64,000 nt of DNA, taken from assembly GCF_000203815.1 (NCBI RefSeq), contig NW_004457624.1:1612001-1676000 (forward strand). The letters are read 5' to 3'. Made by a program: the position numbers and the translations under genes. Below, piece after piece: positions 45,167 through 57,010 of this stretch. Under the pieces are notes generated by a model. It saw only the letters and a program-made list of their open reading frames with translations, did not search any database and was not told the origin of the DNA. How positions within the stretch are numbered: the first letter of the stretch is position 1; every line of letters begins with the position of its first letter. The stretch comes from Cavenderia fasciculata (lineage: Eukaryota > Evosea > Eumycetozoa > Acytosteliales > Cavenderiaceae).

Positions 45167-46355
45167 ATGGTTAGCCAAGCTATTTTAGGTTATATTGGAG
45201 CTATCATTGCTTCTGTCTTTTTTGGTTCAAATTATGGTACATATACAAACATCAATCATACTATAGTCGACCGTCATTTGTTCAATCAATCTTTACTTAT
45301 ACATATATTATTCTACCCATCTATCTTTTCCCCTCTTTCTCTTTCTTTTCTTTTCTTTCCTTTTGTTTTTATTAGTACCTGTAAAGAACTTTCCAACAGG
45401 AAATGGTATTGCATTTGCATGGGTAATGTCAGTTGGTACGTTGTGTACTGCGTACGTGGCAATGTTTATTTCAGGATCATATATATTTGATCCATGGGGA
45501 TTGTTGGGAGGATCGTTATGGAGTGTTGGTAATTTGTGCGTCATTCCAATCGTCAAGACTATTGGATTGGGTCTTGGTTTGTTGTTGTGGAGTTGTACTT
45601 CATTGGTGACTGGTTTCTTGATTGGCAAGTTTGGTGCTTTTGGACTTGACAAGCAATCAGTTGCACATCCAGTCCTCAACTGGCTCGGATTTTCCGCCAT
45701 CGTCGTTGCCATTCTCTTTTTCTTTTTCATCAAGCCAACATTGAACAAGGAGGAGCCAACCACACCATCTAAAAAGCGTCTTAGCCAACGTTACGAATAC
45801 TCACCCATCGTCGACGAACAACAAATCAGCATCAACTCGACTGAAAACAGCGCACCTGTCGAGGGACAGATGATCTTTGAAAAGATCCCCGAGCCATACA
45901 ACAAGATCTTTGGTGTCATGTTGTCTGTCTTTTCAGGCGTTCTCTACGGTGTCAACATGGTCCCCATGCAACTTTGGAAGCAACAACAACCAAGCGATGT
46001 CAACCCACTCTCCTTTATCTTTTGTCATTTCTCTGGCATCTTTTTGTTCAACACTGCCGTCTTTTTTGTCTACTCGATCATCAAACGTCCACCACAAGTC
46101 TTCCCACAAACCATGCTTCCATCATTCATCAGTGGTGTATTGTGGGGTGTCGCCAATTGTGGTCTCATGGTTGCTACTCAAATTCTCGGCTACACTATTG
46201 GTTTCCCAATCGGTTCGTCTGGACCAATGGTCGTCTCTAGTTTGTGGAGTGTCCTCTTGTTCAAGGAAATCCAAGGTACCAAGAATCTCTTGATTCTTCT
46301 CATCTCTTTTATTTTCTTGGGTGCTGGTATTACTTGTCTTTCTCTTAGTTCTTAA
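45167..46355 (+). CDS. tmem144: TMEM144-like multi-pass transporter
   Basis: Exons 45167-45236 and 45376-46355 (phase 1), 349 residues with about ten hydrophobic segments, two halves of five separated by a polar loop (residues about 155-205). The first half starts GYIGAIIASVFFGSNYVPVK, the typical opening of TMEM144 proteins, relatives of drug/metabolite transporters with an NxxPxK-like turn (NFPTGNGIAFAWVM). Repeated FGxxLSxxSGxLYGxNMVPM-like sequence opens the second half (GVLYGVNMVPMQLWKQ), and the last helices contain GFPIGSSGPMVVSSLWSVLL. A carbohydrate or sugar-nucleotide substrate has been suggested for this family; that is general knowledge, not visible here. The second half is notably GC-rich. 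Confidence 0.93.
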
Positions 46356-46517
46356 AAAAAAATATAATAATAATATAGATAATTTTACGCGTTTCTAATA
46401 TAATATATAATTAAACACAAATAATTAATAATAATAAATTATTTAAATGTATTAAATAAATATTTATTTAAAAAATAATCTATAGATATATTTATATATA
46501 TATATATAGCTCTCTCT

Positions 46518-49500
46518 TTATTCACTAATAAATTGAATTAAATCTGCATCAATCTTTATAGTTGATTTTGGTCTATCCCAACTTAACTTTAATTGCATGA
46601 CGATTTGATCTGTTTTGGTAAATCCATTTCCAGAAATATCAAGTAGTGATAGGTTGATTGGTAGTTTGATAGGTGATGTTTGCAGTGTATTTTCATAGTT
46701 TTGACTATCAACTATTGAATACATGTCCTCGTCGTCATTGTAGTCGTCTTGGGTGTCTTGACCTACCAACAATGAATTGGATGAGAGATTGATTGAAACC
46801 AAATGAATTGGTAATTGGTTGGTAATGATTTTGATTACATTCTTTGGTCCTATTTGACAATGAGACATATCGAGTCTTGTCAGGCTCGCACATAATTGAA
46901 TATTGTGTTGTGATAGAATATATGCTGTTTTTTGTCCAAGTGGATTACCAGACAAATTAATCTCTGATATTCTCCCATCATGACGACAAATATATTGACA
47001 AAGGGCATTTAAATCTTCATGATCTAAATCATTTTGTTGAATTTCCAAAGTTGTTTTGGTTGGTGTGACATTGTCAATCCTCGAGGAAAGAGGATTACCC
47101 AAAATAGTTGATAAACTTGATTTTAGGTTATTTTCACCAAAATCTAGTCTACATAGATTAGGAAGCTTACTAAATAGAGAGTGAACCAATGAAGAAGAGG
47201 AATGTTTAACTACCATTTGAACACCTCTAAGGAATAGTTTTTCAAGGTTACTATTAATACTCGGATATGTTGTAAGTTCTTTGAAAGAGTTTTGAGTGAT
47301 TTGATCATTATACGATAAAGATAAAATTAAAAGTGGACAAGAACCAATTGATTTTAAAATTAATCTAAGAGTTTTATCCTCTAAATAACATTTCTCTAAA
47401 TATAATTCTCTTAATGTATTCATCTAGAAAGAAAATATGGATTAATAAAAAAGAAAGATTGATATATTCAAATATAATATATTCCATACCGAAAAGAAAT
47501 TTGAAATACTTTTTAAATTATTTGAATTTAATTTAATTGATTCGATTGATGGTAAATTGGCTTTTGAAATAAATGTTATGATTTGAGATCCCATTTGGCA
47601 TCTTTCAAAATTTAAACTTTTTAATTTTTTTAAAGTTCTTAATAAATGATACAATTGGTTTGTTGATGTTTCGTCTAGATAAATAAATACAAATATAGAT
47701 TTGTTAATAAATAATTATTGTTTTCATAATGGATGATTTTTTTTTACCAATTAAATTTGTTGAAAGATCCAAAGATAAAAGTTGAGGTTGAGTAATCAAA
47801 ACATTTAAAACTAGTTTTGTTTCTAGAGCCTTGAGGAAATGTCTATTAAAAGAAATTTCTGTGACAATGAATCTTGTATCATTGAATTTATGAAACGTAG
47901 ATGAAAGCTTTTGATTTTGTTCCTCCTTGTCCTTGATTAAATTTAAGTAAATTGATTCTAATGATTTTGGTGGTTCATTTTGAGGTCGCTAGAAAAAAAA
48001 AGAAATGAAAGAATAATAAATAAATATATGTACTCTTTTATATTATATTATATTTCTCTTACCTTTTGATTTTGTTCATCTTGATCCAAATCTATTATAA
48101 TAATTGGTTCTTGATGTTTTTGTTTTTTTAAAGGAGTTGAACGACGACTAGTAGGTGTTTGAGCATTAAAACTATTATTTGGATTTGGATATTTTCTTTT
48201 TCTTTCATCTTCACTATTATCGGGTACGATAAATTCGTTACCATAGCATGGCAGTGTTTGTCCTTTTTTCCTATTCTCTATGGTCTCTTCTATACTTATA
48301 TCTTCATTCAAATAGTTATCCATGAGTTCATCTTCTTGATCTGGTTGACTTCCATTGGCTACAAAACTAGTTCCAAATGAGGCCAATGGTTCGTTGGTTT
48401 TAAGACTGTATTCGACACCATCTAAAATATAGGTTTGGGGTTCGAGTACTAACTTGTGTTTTGATCTTGTTGCCATACGTCCTCTTGTGGACATGTTGTT
48501 AATGGCATCTGCTTTTGTTGGAGTCTCGATGGGTGCAAGCTTTTTCTTTTCATTTGCTTTTTTTGCCAAGTTTGCCATTGCTTGTTTTCTATCCTGTAAA
48601 GTTGGTGGTGGTGGAGATTGAATGTTTTCTTGTCGCCGCGTTGGTAAAGATCGAGTATTTGATATTTGGGAATATAAAAGATCATCGTCTTGTTCATCTC
48701 TGTCGGCTCTTTTTTGAAAATCCTCCAACTTTGATTGAAGCTTTTTAACCTTTCTTGGATTGTCTTCTTGTTGGTTGATTTTGATGAGAATTGCATAGGC
48801 AATGTTACCGATGGCAAAGTAAATGTCCTTGTCATGAGTTGACAAATTTTTTAACTTTGTACTGTCAAGAATACCATCCAATTCCTTTAAATGATTATAA
48901 GCAGTTTTAAAATCATTTGCTTTAAGAACCTTTGAATATTTTACAACCAATCTTAATAAAGAAGGATAGTGATTAGAGTCAGACTCTTTAAAAGTTCTTG
49001 ATAAATCTTTTAAAGTTGTTGAAATCTCTTTTTTAATATATCCAGTTTGATTTTGCTAAACGTTAAGAATAAAAAAGAAAGGTTAGCCAAGTAAAATTAA
49101 ATCTTCAACTATATATATATACTTTGCTTACAGTTGTTAAATAAAATAAAAGATCTTTGTATAATTCTAAAGTATCATCATTATTATTATTATTTTCAGA
49201 GATGGCATTGAGGATAGATGTAATTTTGATCATCGTTTGATAGTTGCCAATTGTTTTTTTCATAAATACAGGTCCCTCTTTTCGATTGACCAATATTTGC
49301 AACAATTGTTGATGATAATCCAATAATATTTTTAAAGTTTCAATAGTATTATCTTGATGATTATTATTATTTAGATTTAGATTTTCAAGTAAATATTCTA
49401 CAGTTGGATACTTTGAAATGGCCATCTCCAAATCAATTCTATCTTTTGCCAAATCTATTACATCTGTTATTTTTTGAGATTTGACAGATAATCTTTCCAT

Positions 49501-49846
49501 TGCCAATTTATCAAGTTCAGGATCCAATAGTCCAATGGCTTGACAAATACAATCCATCGATTGAGTGTATTTTCCAAGTTGAAAAGAAGCATCTGAACAT
49601 TTTTCCTCGATATCCATTATTTTTTCCCCACTGTCTTGACTACTACTACTGCTGTCATCAGACTCTAATAATATGTTTTTATAGATGATCAAAGAGTCTA
49701 TAAACTTTTCAAATTCACTTGTCTTCCAATATTGTTCATGTAGCATTTCATATGGCATCCAATCTAATTTATGAATTGATTGATAAAATGTTTCAACTTG
49801 GTCAAAAAAAAAAAAAAAAAGAATAAGTAAATTAAATAAATAATAC

Positions 49847-49877
<31 letters not shown>

Positions 49878-50599
49878 AATTATTATTTTGACATACTAAA
49901 GGTTAAAAATTCAATACACTTTTCAGGATGATTATGATTGATTGAAAGATAAACTTCAATGATTTCATTGACCATTTTTTGACCATCACCAAATTCATCC
50001 TTGCAACATTCTTGAGCATACTTTAGTGATTCCATTAGACTATCATTTGCTTTTGAGACAAGTGTAATTCCTTCATCACGCTCTGGTATCGCATCACACC
50101 CTTCATATTTTTTGTTGTGACGTTGGAGTTTAAAGAAATAGTAGAAACTGTTCTCTAGGTAAACTTGATAATGAATCTCGTTGATGTAGTAGTGATCGTT
50201 TGAAGACTGCATTCTTTTCATATGAGTAGTACCAATCAATTTTAAATATCCAAGTGCCTTGTTTAGTGACTCTCTCGATTCCTTAAACTTGCCAAGACTA
50301 CGATGACACATTGATTGTTTGCAGTGTAACCCTATCTTTACCAATGTATAAGTACATTTTAATGAATCTAGCGATGAATCTTTTGTAATATTATTATTAT
50401 TATTATTATTGTTATTATTATTATTATTGTTATTTGATTGTTCTTGTTCTTGTATTCGTTCTTCCTCCTCTTCTATTTCCTCTTCTTGTTCTTCAATTCG
50501 ATCTATAAGTTTTGTGTATAGCGAAGCATCATATTTATTTTTGATTTTATCCTTTTGTTTTTCAAAACTATCTCTTATTGATAGATCTATATAACCCAT
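46518..50599 (-). CDS. tonsl: Tonsoku-like (TONSL/TSK) TPR-LRR protein
   Basis: Exons 50599-49897, 49796-49132, 49055-48063, 47988-47748, 47674-47490 and 47423-46518, all in phase, 1230 residues. The N-terminal 500 residues are helical TPR-like repeats (SMCHRSLGKFKESRESLNKA; SFQLGKYTQSMDCICQAIGL). The centre is charged, contains a basic stretch (RRSTPLKKQKH) and an acidic IIIIDLDQDEQ. The last 430 residues are leucine-rich repeats (LQLLSLDLSTNLI-like, LKSLNFERCQMGSQIITFI, LTRLDMSHCQIGPKNVIKII, LVSINLSSNSLLVG). This TPR-to-LRR order and size fit TONSL/Tonsoku, which with MMS22L protects stalled forks and reads unmethylated H4K20. Ankyrin repeats, which read H4K20me0 in animals, were not seen, as in plant TSK. 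Assignment is from architecture. Confidence 0.7.
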
Positions 50600-50793
50600 A
50601 TGTATAAAGATAATATAAATATTAAATATTTAAAGAGAATAAATAAATTTTCCCTTTTAGGTTGTCCACATTCTTTTGAAACTGTTTTTTTCGCGCTCCC
50701 ATTTTCATGTTTGAATTTTTGAAAATCTGTAGTTCAATTCAGAAAAGAGATAAGCTACAGACGAATCAATAAAGGTTTATTTCATTATAGTGA

Positions 50794-51931
50794 TTATTGA
50801 TTTGGACTTCCAATTGGATCAATTCTTTTGATATTATCCTTTTCTTGTTGTAGTGATAGGGAACTAAGTCTTGGTGACGAAACATTACCCAATGAATCAC
50901 TGAATCCCAAAGAATTTTCCAACTTTGGAAGACGAATATTTATATCCATCTCTTTAAAAATATCATTTCCTTCTTTAAATAACAAACTATAAAAAAATTG
51001 GTTATGGTTAGTAACTTTTCTAAATTATTTTAAAATTCTTTTCTTATTCTTTTTGATATTTACTATAAATCTTGCATAAAATTCTTGAAATGAAGAGGAA
51101 CTTCATCCTCTGTTTTATGTTGCAAGTCAGCGATTCTGTTTTCATAATCTTGGAATGATGAATTGTAGTCAACTTGGAATTTGTTTTGTTTGATTTTTCT
51201 ATCATCTATGCTTTTGGGTGATCCTCTTGCCACGTTGGTGGCAGCATCTTCCAATACCAATCTATCATGATTTACTGCTTTTTCTTGTTTAACCAATTGA
51301 TGTACATCATGAAGATATAAATTATTAATTGGATAAATAAAGTTTTGTGTTGTTGCAATATACTAGTAAAAAGAAAATAATTTAAAATCAGAAGAATAAA
51401 TAAAAAATAACTAAATCTTTACAAATAAACAATCTGTTTGTACATACTCTTTTGTTTAGGATATGTTGTAAATTTTCAAAGATTTCAGCACCTTTTGCCA
51501 AAGATGGACCACCCCTATGAATATGATGTTCTCCAAAATCTTCCAATGCATGATTTAATTGTTCTGATCTAATTTTTACCTCTTTGATAAAAAAATAAAG
51601 TATTATTAATCTTTTAGATTCATTTTTCTTTCTATATTATTAAAACAACATACTTGCTAAAGAATCAGACCAATTTTTTGAAGCATCATATAGATTTTGA
51701 TAGTTTCCTCTTAGTTTTTCTACTTCCTATATATATTTTTTATATGTTTTTTGATACAAAGATATGTTATAATGTTAGCTATAACCAATGACAATACCAG
51801 ATTTCAAAAAAGTATACTTAGTTCCATACCTTTCTATAAGCTTGAGTTTCAGGTTTCTCAAGTGTTGATGTTTTCTTGTGTCCAATAAACTCTCTGGTTC
51901 TTTCTTTAAATGCTGAATAGTCACCACTCAT
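50794..51931 (-). CDS. BAR-like helical protein
   Basis: Exons 51931-51830, 51726-51654, 51581-51448, 51362-51064 and 50986-50794, 266 residues. After a short lead (MSGDYSAFKERTREFIGHKK) the chain is almost entirely helical: a first helix with VEKLRGNYQNLYDASKNWSD, a second with AEIFENLQHILNKR, and a third, basic one (HQLVKQEKAVNHDRLVLEDA then DRKIKQNKFQVDYNSSF) and a fourth ending in HFKNFMQDLYLLFKEGNDIF. Three long helices of this spacing and basic patches are typical of BAR domains, which sense or shape curved membranes. The C-terminal 45 residues are Ser-rich. No SH3 or PX domain. Located 194 bp upstream of, and in the same direction as, the Tonsoku-like gene. Confidence 0.75.
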
Positions 51932-52397
51932 TTTTTATATTTTTTATCTGTATACTAGTTTAGTTTTATGTTTTTGATATCTTTGTTGTTGTTGTTGTTA
52001 AAAGACAAAAAGACGGACGGTGTGGGATGAAGATTAAATATTAATATTAATTTACCTCAAGGAATGAAAATTAAAAAATTGACTATTCTAATAATTATAG
52101 TTCCAAAATAGGAAATATTTTTCATGTTTTGAAAGTAGATTCAATTTAATAATAAATTGTCCACCCGAGTTTATGAAAATCTAAAGAGAAGAAATGTATT
52201 TTGTTTATTATTATTATTATTGTTGTTATTTTTTTTTTATTAGTTTTTTTTGATTATTATTTGTAAAATCGAAGTTATCTGAATTAAAATATGTGTGTGT
52301 GTGATGGTGTCAATGTAATGTGAAGTTGATATTGTACGAATCGTCGATTGAATATGAGAATGAATATGAATTCTAAATGTATGTTTTTGGATTTGGA
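51932..52397. other. Spacer between BAR-like gene and exchanger gene
   Basis: 466 bp of AT-rich DNA with TTG and TTA runs (51985-52000, 52204-52232). It should contain the BAR gene promoter and the exchanger 3' UTR. No gene seen. Confidence 0.4.
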
Positions 52398-54547
52398 CTA
52401 TTGAGAAATAATGACCATTTCAACATTATCATCAATAAGATCGACATAGGATGCTGATGAATCAGTCTCGCTCTTTTCACCAATATTGTTACTATTATTA
52501 TTGGTAGGGGGATTACTATCATTGTCAACATCAGAGTGTTTCTGTGGATGGATTTGATAATTCTTGGTCAACCATCGAATGAAATATTTTTGATCCAAAT
52601 AGTTGAAATAGGAAACATATCTATTTGAACGGTTTGAATCCTATAGTTATTAAATAAATGAATTAATACCCTGATTGATTAATATTCTGTCCAACAACTT
52701 TACTTTGACTACTTACATTTGATTCAAATTGAGTTTTATCAAGGTGAAGAGCTTTAAGAGATGGATAGGTTGATCCACCAAAAACAAAGATGGTAAAGTA
52801 GACGAGGAGGAGCACGTGTTCCTTGATGTAGGGGGCATAGTCTGACGTGAATGTGCCAGACAGGACAAGAGAGAACGACACTGCACCACGCAGCCCAGAC
52901 AATGCGATGATGAGCTGGATAGGCATGCTAATGTCGCTGAGCCCGAGTCGGTTGAGCAGTCCGATGATGGGAAAGACCGACGCAGCTCGAAATAGAATTG
53001 AAAAGACGGCCAGCCACACAAACAGGGTCACCGAGAACCCGTTAGATGTGTAGTTGTACATGGAGAGTGTAATGCCGATATAGATAAAGGTGATTGTCTC
53101 AAAGGCAAATGCCAGTAGACGCAGAAACTGTTGTATCACCATCTGTCCATCAGACGTGAGATTGTGTACACCATAGTGGCTAAAGGTCATACCACACACA
53201 AACGTCGACAAGATGCCAGAGAGGTGTAGCGCATCACCAAGTGAATAGGATGCATAGGAGAAGATCAAAACAATGAGTGTCTCTTGTGTTGGGTATTGGT
53301 TGAGGTTGAGCATCTTGAGAAGAATCGAAGCCAACAATGCAATGACTATACCCAGAGCGATGCTACCCACTGTCACACCCAAAAACATCAATGTACTTAT
53401 CCAAATGTCATTTGGTCCGCTGTACCCTGCCACTGCCTTGAACAAAATAAGTGATGCTGCATCATTGAATATACTTTCACCCAAAACAATAATAAAAAGT
53501 TTAGGATCAACATCCAATGCATTGAAAATACCCAAAGTTGCAACTGGATCTGTTGCACATGTAATACTTGATAATCTAAAGAAAGAAAAATAAATTGTAC
53601 AATTAATTAATAAATAAATTCTATGGAATAGAATACTTAGTGGTCACATTAATAATAGCATACAAGAAAGATTCGAATAATGGTAATTCTAATGAAATGC
53701 CAATTTTACCAGTAAGGTATAATCCAATTGCAACGCCAAAGAATGCTATAAATGTTCCCAATGTAGCTAATAAAGTAATTGGTAAGATATTCTTGAAGAA
53801 ATGTTTCTATAAAATAAATAAAAGATTTGTTAGATAATAATATTCAGGAGGAATAACTTTGCTTTTTAGATTTCTTCATACTCTTTGTAATGTAAAACCA
53901 GTTTCAAAAATAATACCAGGTAGTACAAATAAAAAGAACATTTCTGAACTGTAAGTTGTAACATGTTTGATGACTGGTACATTGATGAATCGACCAATAA
54001 CTCCAATAATGGCTCCATAGATGATGATCATGGTTGTCTCTGGTATATAGTGAATTTTAACCGTTGCCATGATATAAAACACAATAATCGATACGAAAAA
54101 TATTGCCAAGAATACTAGAACCAATTTGTTGGCATCTTCTTTGCATCCAAGTGACGGGTCACAAGTTTCTTCATGTTTTGGTGGTAGTTCTGATGATGTT
54201 GACAATGGAATTCTTTGAAGATTACCAATATCAACAATATTGTTGTTCTTGTTGTTGTTGTTGTTACTTGTTGTCAGACTACGTCTATTATTAAAGTTAT
54301 GATAATAACAGACTCCGACTACCAATACAAGGAATGCAATTATTAAAGTGGCTATAATTAATGGCCAATGAATTGATTGTTTCCATGATTTCCATTTCTT
54401 TTTTGTTATAGTTGTAACAGAGGTAATAGTATTGGTATTCGCTGTACCAGTAGTATTACAAGTAGTACCAGTACTACAATTGAATTGGTTGTATTGATCA
54501 ATGATGATGTTGTTGTCGTTGGAGTTTTGTTGTGGTTTAAACCACAT
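52398..54547 (-). CDS. Na+/H+ exchanger (CPA1/NHE family)
   Basis: Exons 54547-53882, 53806-53637, 53575-52717 and 52640-52398, 645 residues. An Asn/Thr-rich N-terminus precedes a first hydrophobic helix (WPLIIATLIIAFLVLVVGVC), a polar loop with polyAsn, then about 11 membrane helices. NHE motifs: FFLFVLPGIIFETGF, SITCATDPVATLGIF, LGESIFNDAASLILFKAVAG with the Asn-Asp pair of the ion-binding site, and LSGLRGAVSFSLVLSG. Exchanges luminal/extracellular Na+ or K+ for protons; plasma membrane or endosomal location cannot be told. The C-terminal tail is short (about 100 residues) and acidic, so the long regulatory tail of plasma-membrane NHE1 is missing; this fits organellar types. The core exon is GC-rich at 52800-53400. 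Confidence 0.95.
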
Positions 54548-55547
54548 GTCAGGCGTTGTGTTGGTTGTAATCTACTATCTAATGATGGTGGGTTGGAAGT
54601 ATTTCTATCTATCTATCGGTGTTTATTGCTCTCTCTATCTAAAAAGTGTCTTTTTTGTTTTAATTTGATTTCAATAATATTGTAGCAATTATTGTATATT
54701 ATTGAATCAAACGAATAAATGTTATTCTTGGTTCATGAAAGATAATGTGATAACAGTAAAGGTAACAACAAGTGGGGAGAAGATCATTTAAAAAGAAGAC
54801 GCAAAATAGCAATAATATGAAGTATTATGAACTGTTTGTTTGTTTGTCTCGTTGCTGCTTTAGTATGTGGGATGGGGTATGAAGTGCGAGTGAGGGGGTT
54901 GTTGTTGCCTGTTGATGTTGATGGAATGAATGTATGTATGTTCTATCTATCTATGTATGTTCTATCTATCTATCTATTTATATATTTATATGAACAGTAT
55001 TAAACCAACAGCTATATAGTAAGTTTGTTTATCTCTATCCAAATAGATCTATTTGCTTCAAAATAATTAAGATCTTGTTTTCAGCTTTGCAAGGTTCACA
55101 TCCTAAGAAAAATTCAAAAAAATTCAAAAAAATAGAATAACCAATAATAATAATACTAATAATAGATTTAGTCCTTTCTTTATTGAAGATATAAAACATT
55201 ATTTGGAATTTATTCAGACGAGACACACACAAGTAATACTAATATTCACTCTCTGTCAATTCACATATGATTTCTTTAAAAGATGATTTGGTGACGATGT
55301 GAGCAATCTTTAAGATGCTCTCTGGGAAATCCCATTTTTTGCAAACTAAAATGAATTTCACACCATCCGATTTCCTTTTTAGTCGCTTCATCACAAATGA
55401 ATGAATTTCCGACACAAAACAAATTAAATTGCAGGAGAAGAAGGTTTACTATTTATTCATTCATTACTTTAGTTCATTAATTACTTTAACTAAATCATCA
55501 AATTTATCTCTCTTTATCATCATCATTATCATTCTTGAAGATCTTGA
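54548..55547. promoter_or_regulatory. Divergent promoter region, exchanger / PPCS
   Basis: 1.0 kb with no supported gene. Holds a CTAT tetranucleotide tract (54952-54975), TGTT runs, and a less biased stretch at about 55260-55420. TCA/ATC runs directly precede the PPCS start. Confidence 0.45.
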
Positions 55548-56912
55548 ATGAATAGTAGTATCATTAATAATAATAATATGTCATCATTAGATAGTAGTAG
55601 CATTGATCAATTGTACGATACAACATCCCTACCAGAGAATGTACAAACTTTCTTTCACTCGGTTCAAGAGTCACCAGACTATAGACAGAATCTAGATCAT
55701 ATAAGAGTATTTGCAAAACATGCACTCAAACAGAATCAAAAAGTGATTGTCATTACTGTATGTTCCCTCTTGTCGCCCAAAAACCTATTCAACCTATTAT
55801 GACTAACTAACTATTTATTTGTTTGTTTGGAATTGAACTTTCATTTCCTAGTCTGGAGGAACATTGGTGCCAATTGAAAAGAATATGGTTCGATATTTAG
55901 ATAATTTTAGTGGAGGTGGTCGCGGAGCTAGTACTGCCGAGTATGTCATTGATTCAATCTAATTGAACTAAATATTATATATTTATTAACCAATTACTTT
56001 ACTTTACTTTTTTTTATTAGATGGTTTTTAGAACATGGATATAGTGTTTTATTCCTTTCAAGAAAGAATTCATTACAACCATTCCTAAGACACTTGATGA
56101 CACATGACACTAATTTCTTTGATTATTTAACCTACGACGAAAAAGATAAACAAGCACATATTAGTGATAAATATCAAGACCAAGTATCACATCTTTTGGG
56201 TAAATGGAAACATGTATGTTTTCTATTTGGTCTATATATGATACATATAATTTTAGTTTATTCATTTTTGTTCTTTCTACTATAGTATATAGACTCTGGC
56301 AGATTTGTAAGAATACATTTTCAATCAGTTGGTGAATATTTATATTTATTAAGAGCTGCATGTATTGAATTATCAATCATGAAACAAAATTTAATCATTT
56401 ATGCAGCTGCTGCTGTATCTGATTTCTATATTCCATTAAATGAAATGGTAAGTAAAGTAGAGAGAGATAAATATAAATATGACCTATTTTATTAATCTAA
56501 TTATTTAATTAAATGTTTTTAGTCGGAACATAAAATTCAATCAAGAAATGCAGGATTAACAATTGATTTACAACCAGTACCAAAATTATTAAAACATATT
56601 GTAGATTCATGGTGTAAAGATGCATTTGTTGTATCATTCAAACTTGAAACTGATATTAATATTTTAGACAAGAAATGTTTATTATCACTGGAATCTTATA
56701 AACACCATTTGGTCATTGGTAATTTGTTGTCAGACTATAGAAACAAGGTTGTACTGCATTCACCATTGATTGGTGTTGGTGCTGAAGAAAAGGGACCTAT
56801 TACAATAACTAGAACACAATCACAAATCGATGAAATGGTTGATATTGAACCAATGATTTGTGATCGTCTACTTGCAATGCATAATCAATATATAACTAAT
56901 AGTCTAAAATAA
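55548..56912 (+). CDS. ppcs: Phosphopantothenate-cysteine ligase
   Basis: Second step of coenzyme A synthesis: joins 4'-phosphopantothenate and cysteine at the expense of a nucleotide. Exons 55548-55757, 55852-55940, 56021-56213, 56286-56447 and 56523-56912, 347 residues. Motifs of the eukaryotic family: [20 protein letters not shown] followed by [16 protein letters not shown], the Rossmann start [56 protein letters not shown] and [14 protein letters not shown]. The last exon closes with VVLHSPL and the [17 protein letters not shown] helix. The length is close to human PPCS (311) plus a Ser/Asn-rich N-terminal extension. Convergent with the TBC gene, 98 bp apart. Confidence 0.95.
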
Positions 56913-57010
56913 AACTAAAACTAAAAGAGACCTATATCGCGAATTGTATTATATTATATATAAATATAAAATCTCTCTTAATATATGAGTTTATTATTAT
57001 TATTATTTGG

